A stretch of 64,000 nt of DNA from Trichomonas vaginalis G3 (taxonomy: Eukaryota; Parabasalia; Trichomonadida; Trichomonadidae): contig NC_067203.1 in assembly GCF_026262505.1 (NCBI RefSeq), positions 10,230,001 through 10,294,000 on the forward strand, read 5' to 3'. Below the pieces are notes generated by a model. The model saw only the letters and a program-made list of their open reading frames with translations, was not told where the DNA came from and did not search any database. The position numbers were made by a program, and so were the translations under genes. Below, one piece after another: positions 47,658-56,225 of the stretch. Numbering within the stretch: the first letter of the stretch is position 1; each line of letters opens with the position of its first letter.

Positions 47658-48012
47658 AAAAATAACGTTATTTTTATTTAATATTAAAAATTTTATTTGA
47701 TTGAAATGACGACTAAAGTCACTGAAGCAATGAAACAAAATTTTTGGTAGAATACATTAAATCAGGAACTATTCCAGAAGGTTTTTACATTCATACTATG
47801 AAGGATGTAGAGTTCAGTTTAGAAAGATAAAGCAACCATTAGATAGAGAAGGTATATTAAGAAAGATTAAACTTCATGAGGACAACATTGCTGAACTTAA
47901 GAAGAAGTTAGAAAGGGGAAAGAAGAGAGTTATAAAGCAATGAATTCAACAGTTAGAAATGAGGTAGAAATGAGGTTAGATCTACCCTTCTACCCTAAAT
48001 TATTTTTGCGCT
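47658..48012. other. M2 subterminal region with remnant of a small gene
   Basis: The AT-rich promoter-like sequence AAAATAACGTTATTTTTATT precedes an ATG at 47706 and coding-like fragments (VEYIKSGTIPEGFYIHTMKD, then a helical KLHEDNIAELKKKLERG end). The last codons (KRVIKQ) and the following GAATTCAAC are the same as at the inner edge of the left end (about 27341-27370), so the subterminal similarity extends beyond the strict repeats. A diverged AGATCT-centred palindrome lies at 47950-48000. Confidence 0.45.
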
Positions 48013-48596
48013 ATGTTTTCATACGTGTGAGGGTGGTGATATCATTAATATTTTTATTTTATTTTTATGTAAATGACGAAAACTATTGAGATAACAAACT
48101 ACAACGGTCATGATTCAAGAATTTGTTCTTCGTCCTCGTGAAAATACATTCTATCAGATACGAGGGAGAAGGGGTAAAGTTAGTTTGAGCGTTTATGAAG
48201 GAATGAAGAATGGAAAGTTTATACAAGCATACGATACAAACGGTAAACGTGTTTCATTAGCTTTGTCAAAACTTACTAACATTTATTTTGACAGTGATTT
48301 TGACCTATATGAAGAAGAAAGTGAGTCAGAAGATTATGAGCTGTTATGTGAAGCACAGCAATGGGAGGAGTTGCAATACTTTTGTAAGTGAGAACGTTTA
48401 TTTTTTACATTAGTGAAGTCGTTTGTGAAAACGTTAGTGAAGTGAAGTGGTTGGCGGCTTTGTAAATATTTAATGTTAAGTTAGTGTTGTCGTTTGTGTT
48501 GTAAAATATACGTTAATGGTTTTGTAAAGTGTCAAAACAGCTAAGTTGTGTACGGAGGCGCGCAGTGCCACAGTACACGACTTAGGTATACTAACT
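48013..48596. repeat. Right terminal inverted repeat of M2
   Basis: This is the inverse-complement partner of 26707-27291, ending in CT next to the target duplication TCTTT at 48597. It holds the second copy of the TIR gene. Near-identity of the two repeats over about 585 bp supports a single intact insertion unit. Confidence 0.93.
48074..48391 (+). CDS. M2 TIR-embedded protein (right copy)
   Basis: Mirror copy of 26912-27232 in the right terminal repeat, read towards the right end. From the GRRGKVSLSV segment to the acidic tail the two products are the same. The start regions of the copies differ, and this copy looks less complete than the left one. Confidence 0.55.
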
Positions 48597-48601
48597 TCTT
48601 T
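48597..48601. repeat. Target site duplication of M2, right copy
   Basis: TCTTT, matching 26702-26706. Methylase-coding sequence of M1 resumes after it. Confidence 0.85.
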
Positions 48602-48849
48602 TCTTTTAACTCTTTCAATATATTGTTTGTGTCTGGAATATGTTTGAGACGGTCCATATAGTTGTCGAAGTCATTGCATATAATCTTTGAGTCTGGGAAT
48701 ATTATATGGCACAAATGGGATATATAGAAACTTCCACCGAACAAATCTACAAATGTTAGACCATTCGGTAGTTTCTTAAGTTCTCTCATATAATATCTAC
48801 ATCTACTCTTATTTCCAAAGAACGGTAACGGTGGTTTTGTAAAATTCAT
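48602..48849 (-). pseudogene. M1 DNA adenine methylase (D12 class), N-terminal part
   Basis: Starts at ATG 48847-48849 with the typical D12-class opening KPPLPFFGNKSR and then the AdoMet-binding motif I, FVDLFGGSF, followed by ICNDFDNYM. The rest of the gene is at 26139-26701, beyond M2. It is the last gene before the right terminus of M1. Confidence 0.8.
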
Positions 48850-49070
48850 TTATATATAATAATAAAAATGTTTTTACCCGAAAAGTGACAGAAAAGTGAC
48901 AAAACATGAAAACATATATAATTTGTGAAAAGCGACACATTATATAATGTAAATAACAACGGTTTTGGTTTTTATCACCGGCTGGTCGGCTGGGGTTCGG
49001 TCCTCCTCTTGGGTCTTGGGCAAAATTCTTAGGGCTAGAGGGCACGAAGTGCCTGGAAGCCCCACTACCT
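48850..49070. repeat. Right terminal region of M1
   Basis: AT-rich to about 48960, then a GC-richer stretch with GGCTGGTCGGCTGGGG and the hairpin GGCAC GAA GTGCC (49041-49053), ending CCCACTACCT next to a poly-T run. The CT end fits the AG...CT rule of Mavericks. The partner repeat lies outside the window, so this is inferred to be the right terminal inverted repeat. Confidence 0.6.
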
Positions 49071-49830
49071 TTTTTTTTTTTTTTTTCAATATTAATGAAT
49101 GCCCTCTTAGTATTGCTATCAAATCTAATTCAATAGAAATTGTCCAATTCTTAGTTGAACATGGTGCAGATGTTAACATAAAATTTATTCTCTTTCTTTT
49201 CATATTTATCATTGTTTTATGAAATTATATTTCTTTACATATTTATCAATGTTTAATGAAATTCTCTTTCTTTTCATATTTATTATTGTTTTATTGCATT
49301 CTTTCGATATTAATGAATGCCCTCTTAGTATTGCCATCAACGCGAAATCCATAGAAATTGTCAAATTCCTAGTTGAACATGGTGCAGATGTTAACATAAA
49401 ATTTATTCTCTTTCTTTTCATATTTATCATTGTTTTATGAAATTATATTTCTTTACATATTTATCAATGTTTAATGAAATTCTCTTTCTTTTCATATTTA
49501 TTATTGTTTTATTGCATTCTTTCGATATTAATGAATGCCCTCTTAGTATTGCCATCAACGCGAAATCCATAGAAATTGTCAAATTCCTAGTTGAACATGG
49601 TGCAGATGTTAACATGAAACTTATTCTCTTTCTTTTCATATTTATCATTGCTTTATTACACTATCTTATTATTTATATTTATCGACTTTTTATTACATTA
49701 TCTTTCTCTTCATATATATCATTGCTTTATCATATTCTTTCGATATTAATGAATCCCCTCTTAGTATTGCCATCAAAATTAAAGCAACAAATATTATCAA
49801 ATTCTTAGAAGAACATGGTGCTACAAAAGA
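49071..49830 (+). pseudogene. Ankyrin-repeat remnants with 218-bp tandem duplication
   Basis: After the poly-T at the M1 end, single ankyrin units (INECPLSIAI, then FLVEHGADVN) occur four times, separated by AT-rich stretches coding FILFLFIFII-type sequence. A 218-bp unit is tandemly duplicated (49219-49436 and 49437-49654), and partial units lie before and after it. The frames are not continuous, so this is not a working ankyrin gene. It may be an old ankyrin gene expanded by duplication and then hit by M1. Confidence 0.65.
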
Positions 49831-50109
49831 CTAATAATTCTTTTTCCAATAGCTTTATTTTATATTAAGAATAAACATATAATACATTGCATTAATATAC
49901 ACGAATTTAAAGGTGATTACATATTTCAGGGAATCAATAATTGTTTTTCAATATATTCTGAAAATTTTCTTTTTTCGATCTAGAAGATAGCCCCAATAAT
50001 TTTGTATTATTTTGGTGAGACTAGTAAGACATTTAAAATATAATGCAGTGTGAAAAAATGAGTACGTAGAGAATATTTAACAGTTTTCTCCAAGAGAAAT
50101 TCAAAGCAT

Positions 50110-51369
50110 TCAATCTATTTTATGTGTAGATTTACCGGACGAAAATAGCATTTTGTTATCCACGAGGTATAGTTCTGAAATTGAGGCAAACAAAACAAAA
50201 GATTATTCAATAAATTTTATGGAAGAAAACACAATTTACAGAGCTATTAATTTCTCATTTTGCATGGTGCCGAAATTAATACAAAAGGTGAAAATGAATG
50301 GACAGCCCTTCATGCTGCATCAAAAAGTAATAGCATAGAAATAGTAGAACTACTTTTTTCATATGGCGCAGATGCTAATGCAAAAGATAAAGATGAATTC
50401 ACCGTTCTTCAATGTGCAGCAGAAAATAGCAGTAAAGAAACGGCCAAATTTCTTATTTTACACGGTGCAGATGTTAATGCAAAAGTCATTAATGGATGGT
50501 CGGCGCTCTATAGAGCAGCAGAAAATAACTGTATAGAAATAACCAAATTTCTTATTTCAAATGGTGCTGATGTTAATGCAAAAGATAAAGATGAATTCAT
50601 CGTTCTTCAATTTGCAACATTAAATAATAATAAAGAAATAATCAAATTACTTATATCATATGGTGCTGATGTTAATGATAGAGATAATTATAGTTTATCA
50701 GCGATTCATGTTGCATCACAAAATAATAACAAAGTTGTTATAAAATTCCTTATTTCACATGGGGCTGATGTTAATGCGAAAGATTTTTATGGATGGACAG
50801 TATTTCATTCTGCAGCATTTAATAACAGTAAAGCAGCGGCCCAATTTCTTATTTCACATGGTGTTGATGTTGATTCTAAAAACAATGATGGATTATCAGC
50901 ACTTCATGCTGCAGCACACAGTGGCAGTAAAGAAATGGCCGAATTTCTTATATCGTATGGTGCTGATGTTAATGACAAAGACAATTATGATGCCACAGCT
51001 CTTCATTATGCATCACAAAATAATAACAAAGATGTTGTACAACTTCTCATTTCATATGGTGTTGATGCTAATAAAATCGACAATTACGGATTCACAGCTC
51101 TTCATTATGCATCACAAAATAATAACAAAGATATTGTACAACTTCTTATTTCACATAGTGCTGTTGTTAATAATATAGACAATTATGGATGATCAGCACT
51201 TCATACTGCTGCAAAATATTGCAGTAAAGAAACGGATAAGTTTCTTATTTCATGTGGCACAAAGTCAAAAGAACTCCTCTTCATGATTCATCTCAATCTC
51301 AAAATTAATGAGGACAATAACGCATTAATTAATTACGTTATCATAGCAAATGCTATTGTGTCCAGATGA
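50110..51369 (+). pseudogene. Ankyrin-repeat protein gene (broken)
   Basis: The main frame (50260-51192) encodes nine to ten ankyrin repeats of the trichomonad type (ALHAASKSNSIEIVELLFSY, GADVNAKDKDEF). Upstream, coding-like sequence (from about 50153, ENTIYRAINFSF) is in another frame, so a frameshift lies just before 50260. A TGA at 51190-51192 interrupts the last repeat, after which the same frame continues with SALHTAAKYCSKETDKFLIS to a stop at 51367-51369. With at least two lesions it is probably a pseudogene of the large DUF3447/ankyrin family, whose members mediate protein contacts. Confidence 0.8.
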
Positions 51370-51478
51370 AAATGAGCATTTTTTATAAAAACGAAAATGT
51401 TTCTTCTTTATTAAAATAATATATATAAAACAAATATAAATATATACAAAAAATAATATACAAAAATATAAATAAAAA

Positions 51479-54226
51479 TTAATCAATGTGAATATCTAAA
51501 TCAGTAGGCATTGAAATCATAGGTTCACTAGATTTGTAGTCACCAGAATCCTCATCATCATTATCATCCATGTGTCTGTATTCTTCGTAATCTTCTTCCT
51601 GACCAAATTCTTCTTCTTCGTCATCATAAAACTCTCTTGGTCTTGATCCGATATCTTGTTCTGTGTAGTCGTCTCTGTACATTCTTCCCTGGAGTCTATT
51701 ACCCATCTCTTTGTACTTCTTGGCTTTCTCTTCGTCTCTTTCTCCGAGTAATCCTCTTTCATAAATATATGACAATTCGAAATTCGCTTGTGCAATTCCA
51801 AATTGAGCGGCCTTTTCGAAGTTAGTAACAGCAAGAGCTATATCTCTTTCAACACCGTCGCCATCCATAAGCATCTGTCCATACTTAAGTTGTGCGCGCG
51901 GGTCTCCAAGATCGCTTGCTTTCTTAAGCCATTCGATGAAAACTTCATCATCTTCTGTGTCAAATTTTCCATTCAATCCTAATCTTGCGAATCTCGACAT
52001 TGCTTCGACATTTCCTTTATTCGCAGCGTCTTCCAACAGTTTGTACGCTTCTTGTTTGTGTCCTGTCTTCAGCTTGTAGTTCGCAAGATCGTATTGCGCC
52101 AAAAGATGTCCGCCATCAACAGCTTGTTGAAGCATATTCGCTCTTGCTGATTTTTCGAGGAAATTAACAGCATATAAATACTGCGCATCAGTAATTCCTG
52201 CTTTAGCTGCAGCTGCCAACAAATCTTGCGGTGGCTTTCCTTTTCTATTAATATATATCTTGGCAGCTCTAAAAGCGGAATCCGCGTTATTGTGCTCTTT
52301 CCAACTCCTCTTGAAACATTCAATCGCTTTGTTTTCATCGTGTTGGACGTATTTTCCATCTAATAACAAGTCAGCGTATCTCAATAAACACGTCTCATCG
52401 CCAATGTCTGTTCCCATCTTTATGTATTTAATGGTGTCTTCAATTGAAAGTGACTTCACTTCACCTAATGCGGCCATTTTACAATATTTTCTTTTAGCGA
52501 ATTCATCACCTGAATCACAAGCCTTTTTAATGTATTTGATGGCATTTGCCTGTCCAACGTCTATTTTCTCTTCGATAATTAGTTTCGCCAAGAGTATTTC
52601 TGCAGAATTATTTCCTTGGTCGGCAGATCTGATCAAGAAATCACTTGCTTCTTCGAGTTTTCCTTCTTCTACTAAGTAATTTCCGTATTTAAATATGGAG
52701 TCAGAGTTTCCCTGGAGAGCGGCCAATCTGTAGTATTTCTTTGCTTTCTCTTCACCGCCAGGGAACTGTTTGTTTTGGTAGTTCTCAGCGAGCTTTAACA
52801 AACTATCCAAATGGCCTTGTTCGACAGCCAAAAGATAGTATTTTTCACTCAGCTCGAAGTTCTTTGGGAAATTCTGTCCTGTGTAAAGAAATCCTGCCAA
52901 TCTGTACTGCGCATCAACAAAACCATTGTCTGCAGCATCGACCAAGTAATTGTTTGCTTCTTGTCTGATGTTCTGGTTCTTCGGTTTCGCTCCCATGATG
53001 ATGGAAACCAAGTATTGGGCTTCAGGAATGCCTTGGTCAGCTGCTGCTTTGAATGATTTGAGTGCTGCGTTCTTGTTGACGGAAATTCCAACACCTTCGC
53101 GTCTGAAACAGCCAAATAAGAATTGACAACGCGCATCTCCTTGTTCTGCTATCTCTTTGACGCGCTCTGTCACTTCTTTGACGTCGACAAAGGCTGGAAT
53201 GGGCCTGGGAACGTAGTTGTTCACTAAATTTTTTTCGCCATTTAGTGATTTCGCATAAGAAATGAATTGTTGAGGGTTTGTGCCTTCAAATAAGAGGCTC
53301 CCGTTGACGAAGCTGCTCAGGATGTCTTCGATCTTGGGTCTATTTGATGGTTCTTCGTCGAGACATTTGGAAATTAGGCTTTTTATCTCTGGTTTGATAT
53401 CTTCATTCAAAAGATTGGGAGAAAAGCACTGGGATTTGGTAGCAAGACAGGCAAGTATTGCACCGTATGAGTAAATGTCGTTGAATTCGCCTTGGGAAGT
53501 GCTTTTGTCGATGAAATTGGAATCGTATTCCATATCAATGGATTCTTTATCGTAAAGTTCGCTCATCCAATATTCTGAGATCTTTGGTTCGAGTTTGCGG
53601 TTAAGTAATATGTTGTTTGGGTTTAAAAGGCCGTGAACAATTTTTTTAAGATGTAAACCTTTGAGACCGACCAAAATGCCAAAGGAGCATATGGATTTGG
53701 CTGTAGATGTCCATTGGAAGGGATGCTTGCCTTGAGACTCTAGTTGCAAAATATTACCTAAAGAGCCTTTTAAATAATATGGCATCATATACCTCATACT
53801 GCCTGCTTCAGAGAAATCAAATAAATACTCGCCGTGAGGACATGCGAGACATGGATGAGAGATAAGAGCATATTTTCGGTAATAATCATCAGGATTGATA
53901 GATTTTGCATTGTTTGGAAGTTTAATAGCGAAACTTGATAAAACTAATATCCTTCCATCAACTAGGTCTTGAATTAAATCTGTATTGCGGCCTTTTCTTA
54001 AAGCAAGTTGCTTAATCTGTCTTATTAGAGTTGGATCATGTTGGTCTTTTTCTAAAATCGATGATGAGTTTGATGAATCGTTAGAATTAGACAAAGAATT
54101 CATAATATTTTGTTCATCTGAAGAAAATGATTCATAACTATTGCTGCTCTGCGAATTATTTTTAGATCTATCATTCGATGGTGTGGAAGAACCCACCGTG
54201 GCCGGTGTGACTCTATTAGATTTCAT
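51479..54226 (-). CDS. Pseudokinase with Sel1-like repeats
   Basis: A 915-residue host protein. A serine/asparagine-rich N terminus (about 1-70) is followed by a protein-kinase-like domain (about 70-320) and then a long series of Sel1-like repeats (about 355-830; for example GDARCQFLFGCFRREG, GIPEAQYLVSIIMGA) and a very acidic tail. In the kinase-like domain the catalytic loop reads HGLLNPNNILL and the DFG position reads SEY, so the catalytic aspartates are absent and it should be a pseudokinase. TKL-type kinases joined to Sel1 repeats form a large family in trichomonads. It is probably a scaffold. Start is the ATG at 54224-54226. Confidence 0.85.
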   Translation of the reverse strand: MKSNRVTPATVGSSTPSNDRSKNNSQSSNSYESFSSDEQNIMNSLSNSNDSSNSSSILEKDQHDPTLIRQIKQLALRKGRNTDLIQDLVDGRILVLSSFAIKLPNNAKSINPDDYYRKYALISHPCLACPHGEYLFDFSEAGSMRYMMPYYLKGSLGNILQLESQGKHPFQWTSTAKSICSFGILVGLKGLHLKKIVHGLLNPNNILLNRKLEPKISEYWMSELYDKESIDMEYDSNFIDKSTSQGEFNDIYSYGAILACLATKSQCFSPNLLNEDIKPEIKSLISKCLDEEPSNRPKIEDILSSFVNGSLLFEGTNPQQFISYAKSLNGEKNLVNNYVPRPIPAFVDVKEVTERVKEIAEQGDARCQFLFGCFRREGVGISVNKNAALKSFKAAADQGIPEAQYLVSIIMGAKPKNQNIRQEANNYLVDAADNGFVDAQYRLAGFLYTGQNFPKNFELSEKYYLLAVEQGHLDSLLKLAENYQNKQFPGGEEKAKKYYRLAALQGNSDSIFKYGNYLVEEGKLEEASDFLIRSADQGNNSAEILLAKLIIEEKIDVGQANAIKYIKKACDSGDEFAKRKYCKMAALGEVKSLSIEDTIKYIKMGTDIGDETCLLRYADLLLDGKYVQHDENKAIECFKRSWKEHNNADSAFRAAKIYINRKGKPPQDLLAAAAKAGITDAQYLYAVNFLEKSARANMLQQAVDGGHLLAQYDLANYKLKTGHKQEAYKLLEDAANKGNVEAMSRFARLGLNGKFDTEDDEVFIEWLKKASDLGDPRAQLKYGQMLMDGDGVERDIALAVTNFEKAAQFGIAQANFELSYIYERGLLGERDEEKAKKYKEMGNRLQGRMYRDDYTEQDIGSRPREFYDDEEEEFGQEEDYEEYRHMDDNDDEDSGDYKSSEPMISMPTDLDIHID

Positions 54227-54584
54227 TTATAGTCACACTTTGTCACTTTTTGGATTGTCATTGTCTTCACACCCATAAATTTTGAATTTTAGATTGTTTC
54301 TCAAATTTGAAAATATTATATCAAATCAAGTTTTAGTAAACAAACAAATTAAATGATTTACTAAAGCGAAAATATCATATGTTATAGTTGATGTCAAAAA
54401 GATCATTTTTAAATTCATTATTTGACTTTCTAATTAAACAATCATGGTTATAATTCATAGAATTGCAACTTTGGCTACTGGATATCTATTCGTATGCCGC
54501 TGTTTTCTTAAGTAATAATCAAAATCTTGAATTGGATATCATTATAAGTAATTCTATCAATTTGTTAAACAAAGAGTAAACTGA
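54227..54584. other. AT-rich intergenic region
   Basis: Gap of about 360 bases between the 5' end of the pseudokinase gene and the 3' end of 54585-55217. Two CACTTTGTCAC-like words lie just upstream of the ATG at 54226. I see no gene in it. Confidence 0.6.
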
Positions 54585-55217
54585 CTAGTTTTCTTCTTTG
54601 TATTCGATTTCTAACTCTTGAGATTTCGATTTTGAAATATTTTTATCTGACTTAAGAGCAAAGAGAATGTCTTTAGTTGAAATTACATATGAGGTATTTG
54701 TTTGTGGAAGATAATCTCGTAAGTTTTTTGGGAATTTTCTTGAAGGATCATCAGGACAACGCCATTTTTGTTCATTAAGAATGGAATCAACATATGTACT
54801 TATATCTCTCTCTTCGACAATATTATATAAATCTGAACTTTGTGAATGTTTTTTTGCAATTTCTTCAGCTCTTAAAACGCAAAATCCTATTTTAGGCATT
54901 GAACATATACTATGTGATGGAAGCTTTACTCTTAGTTGATATGCAGAAATTGATTTTATTAATAATTGAATTATCCGAAAATAAGTCGACAATGCTATGA
55001 TTTTTGCAGTTTCCTCTGTAAATGTTATCCCAGGAAGCATGTCGTGCATTATTTGTATAATGCATTTCAAATCCATTCCGTATTCATTATATGTAGCACT
55101 TTTAGATGATTTGTGTTTAACATTTATATCCATGAATACAACTTCATCACTGGAATAATCATCCTCTGATGATGAAATATCAATAAATGTTGGTTTCTGG
55201 TTTTTGCGCCTCCTCAT
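54585..55217 (-). CDS. Hypothetical nuclear-type protein
   Basis: A 210-residue protein. The basic start MRRRKNQKP could be a nuclear signal and is followed by an acidic SSSEDDYSSDE patch. A helical region (GITFTEETAKIIALSTYFRI and following, about residues 65-95) and a closing STKDILFAL segment near 190 have the spacing of a histone-fold-like protein such as a TAF, but this is only suggestive. No confident family. Confidence 0.55.
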   Translation of the reverse strand: MRRRKNQKPTFIDISSSEDDYSSDEVVFMDINVKHKSSKSATYNEYGMDLKCIIQIMHDMLPGITFTEETAKIIALSTYFRIIQLLIKSISAYQLRVKLPSHSICSMPKIGFCVLRAEEIAKKHSQSSDLYNIVEERDISTYVDSILNEQKWRCPDDPSRKFPKNLRDYLPQTNTSYVISTKDILFALKSDKNISKSKSQELEIEYKEEN

Positions 55218-55476
55218 TTTTTTTTGTTTTTTATCAAATTCAGATATATCAAAGTAAGTGGGATTATTTCTGTATTGGAACTTGGAGGTCTATTCTCTGA
55301 TTCCATCAAACAAGAACCTTATGAATAAAGAGGCCTAGATGAAATTAAAGAGGATATCTGATTTAAAATAACATCAAAAACTATAGAGCTAGAAAAAAGG
55401 AATAGTAGATATAATCATCGAGGCATTGATATCATTTGTATGTAAAGGAAAATTTCATGTAGAATTCTAAAATATT

Positions 55477-55833
55477 TTATTCCTTAGAAAGGCGCTGAGC
55501 GTTGCGCTGCTCGAGCTTCTCAAGTCTAAGCTTAAGGAACAATGGAACACGGTTGCGGCGAACGTTAACATTACGTGGGCGAACAACGTGGCGGTGGACA
55601 GCGCAAGAAACGCAGTAGTACTGCTTCTGGTATGTCTTTGGAAGCTCATAACCCTGATAGATGCATGCATCGGAAACATCCTTTGCAGAGGAAGCATCGA
55701 CCATATTCTTGATGGCGAAACGTGTGATAGCCTTATCCTTTGGGACTTGGCGGCCGCAGTTCATGCAGTTAACTGTTCTTGTGTGGCCACGGTTCATCTT
55801 AGAACGGCCATGATTCCTTCTCTTGACTGGCAT
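55477..55833 (-). CDS. RPS26: 40S ribosomal protein eS26
   Basis: A 118-residue protein with the full eS26 pattern: basic start PVKRRNHGRSKMNRGHTR, the zinc pair CMNCGR near residue 23, the conserved KAITRFAIKNMVDASSAKDV (split over about 34-53), and the second cysteine pair YYCVSCAVHRHVVRPR near 74. The usual length is 100-120 residues. It is a component of the small subunit at the mRNA exit. Codon use is GC-richer than the surroundings, as for highly expressed genes. The gene is complete and intronless. Confidence 0.97.
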   Translation of the reverse strand: MPVKRRNHGRSKMNRGHTRTVNCMNCGRQVPKDKAITRFAIKNMVDASSAKDVSDACIYQGYELPKTYQKQYYCVSCAVHRHVVRPRNVNVRRNRVPLFLKLRLEKLEQRNAQRLSKE

Positions 55834-55871
55834 CTGAAAGGCGGGCCAATCGTCACTTTTTCAAAAAGTGA
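55834..55871 (-). promoter_or_regulatory. Promoter region of the eS26 gene
   Basis: Read on the minus strand, a CGCCTTTCAG sequence directly precedes the ATG and a TCACTTT word (fits the T. vaginalis initiator TCAYWWY) lies at 55865-55871. The CCTTT word resembles the M5 core element described for T. vaginalis. TCACTTTTTCAAAAAGTGA (55853-55871) is a perfect 19-bp palindrome. Which element sets the start cannot be told from sequence. Confidence 0.45.
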
Positions 55872-56225
55872 AAAATATAACCCTCTTGTTTGATAAATTT
55901 TGATACTCTATATGTAATGTTTTTGTTACAGTTTTGGCAGAAATAACTCTTTTTCTGTTCAATTTCCTTTTGTTCCCCAATTTTTGACAAGATGTTATAA
56001 TAAATATGAACGACGATTTGATATTTCATTAAAAAATTATCTTATACTATGTAGGGTGAATGTATAAACCTGCAACAATTCTTTGAGTAAAAAATCAATT
56101 TTGATATTATATCATTTCGGGACTCATCAAATATAATGATATCAAGTGTAATAATCTGTAGGGTGAATGTATAAACCTGCAACAATTCTATAGAATTTTA
56201 AAATAAAAAATAGATACAATACAGT
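55872..56225. repeat. Intergenic region with a 33-bp direct repeat
   Basis: GTAGGGTGAATGTATAAACC continued by TGCAACAATTCT occurs twice (56050-56082 and 56157-56189), 107 bases apart, upstream of eS26 and just after the stop of the cysteine-rich gene. No gene was seen. Confidence 0.7.

Larger units (their letters stand above)
26707..48596. mobile_element. Maverick/Polinton element M2, nested in M1
   Basis: This is a full-length Maverick of 21,890 bp. It begins with AGTTAGTATACC and ends with the inverse complement. Both ends carry terminal inverted repeats of about 585 bp, and the element is flanked on both sides by the direct repeat TCTTT (26702-26706 and 48597-48601). It encodes a PolB, integrase, packaging ATPase, capsid region, penton-like regions, fibre protein and the KilA-N cassette. 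AG...CT termini and 5-6 bp target duplications are known for the family. The element is broken: well over ten breaks are spread over the PolB, capsid, ATPase and minor structural genes, while fibre, integrase and the KilA-N cassette look whole. The near-identical repeats suggest a fairly recent insertion. Confidence 0.93.
1..49070. mobile_element. Maverick/Polinton element M1 (left end outside window)
   Basis: This is a large self-synthesising DNA transposon of the Maverick/Polinton family. It carries a capsid region, SF3 helicase, packaging ATPase, PolB-like protein, retroviral-type integrase and KilA-N proteins. The reading frame at base 1 is already open, so the element starts upstream. 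The right end is placed at about 49070, where a GC-richer terminus ending in CT meets a poly-T run and then ankyrin-like host sequence. It is interrupted by a hAT-type transposon (about 13.75-17.8 kb) and by a second Maverick (26707-48596). Without M2 about 27 kb is visible, or about 23 kb without the hAT block, a normal size for the family. It is partly broken, with only a few breaks (capsid and fibre regions) besides the insertion into its methylase. It is older than M2 because M2 sits inside it. That regions 1-26706 and 48602-49070 are one element is inferred from the methylase gene lying across both. Confidence 0.85.

Noticed and set aside
48960-49060. Possible tRNA-like segment with GGGGTTCGGTCC
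   Set aside because: No acceptor stem or anticodon arm can be drawn; it is part of the M1 terminal region.
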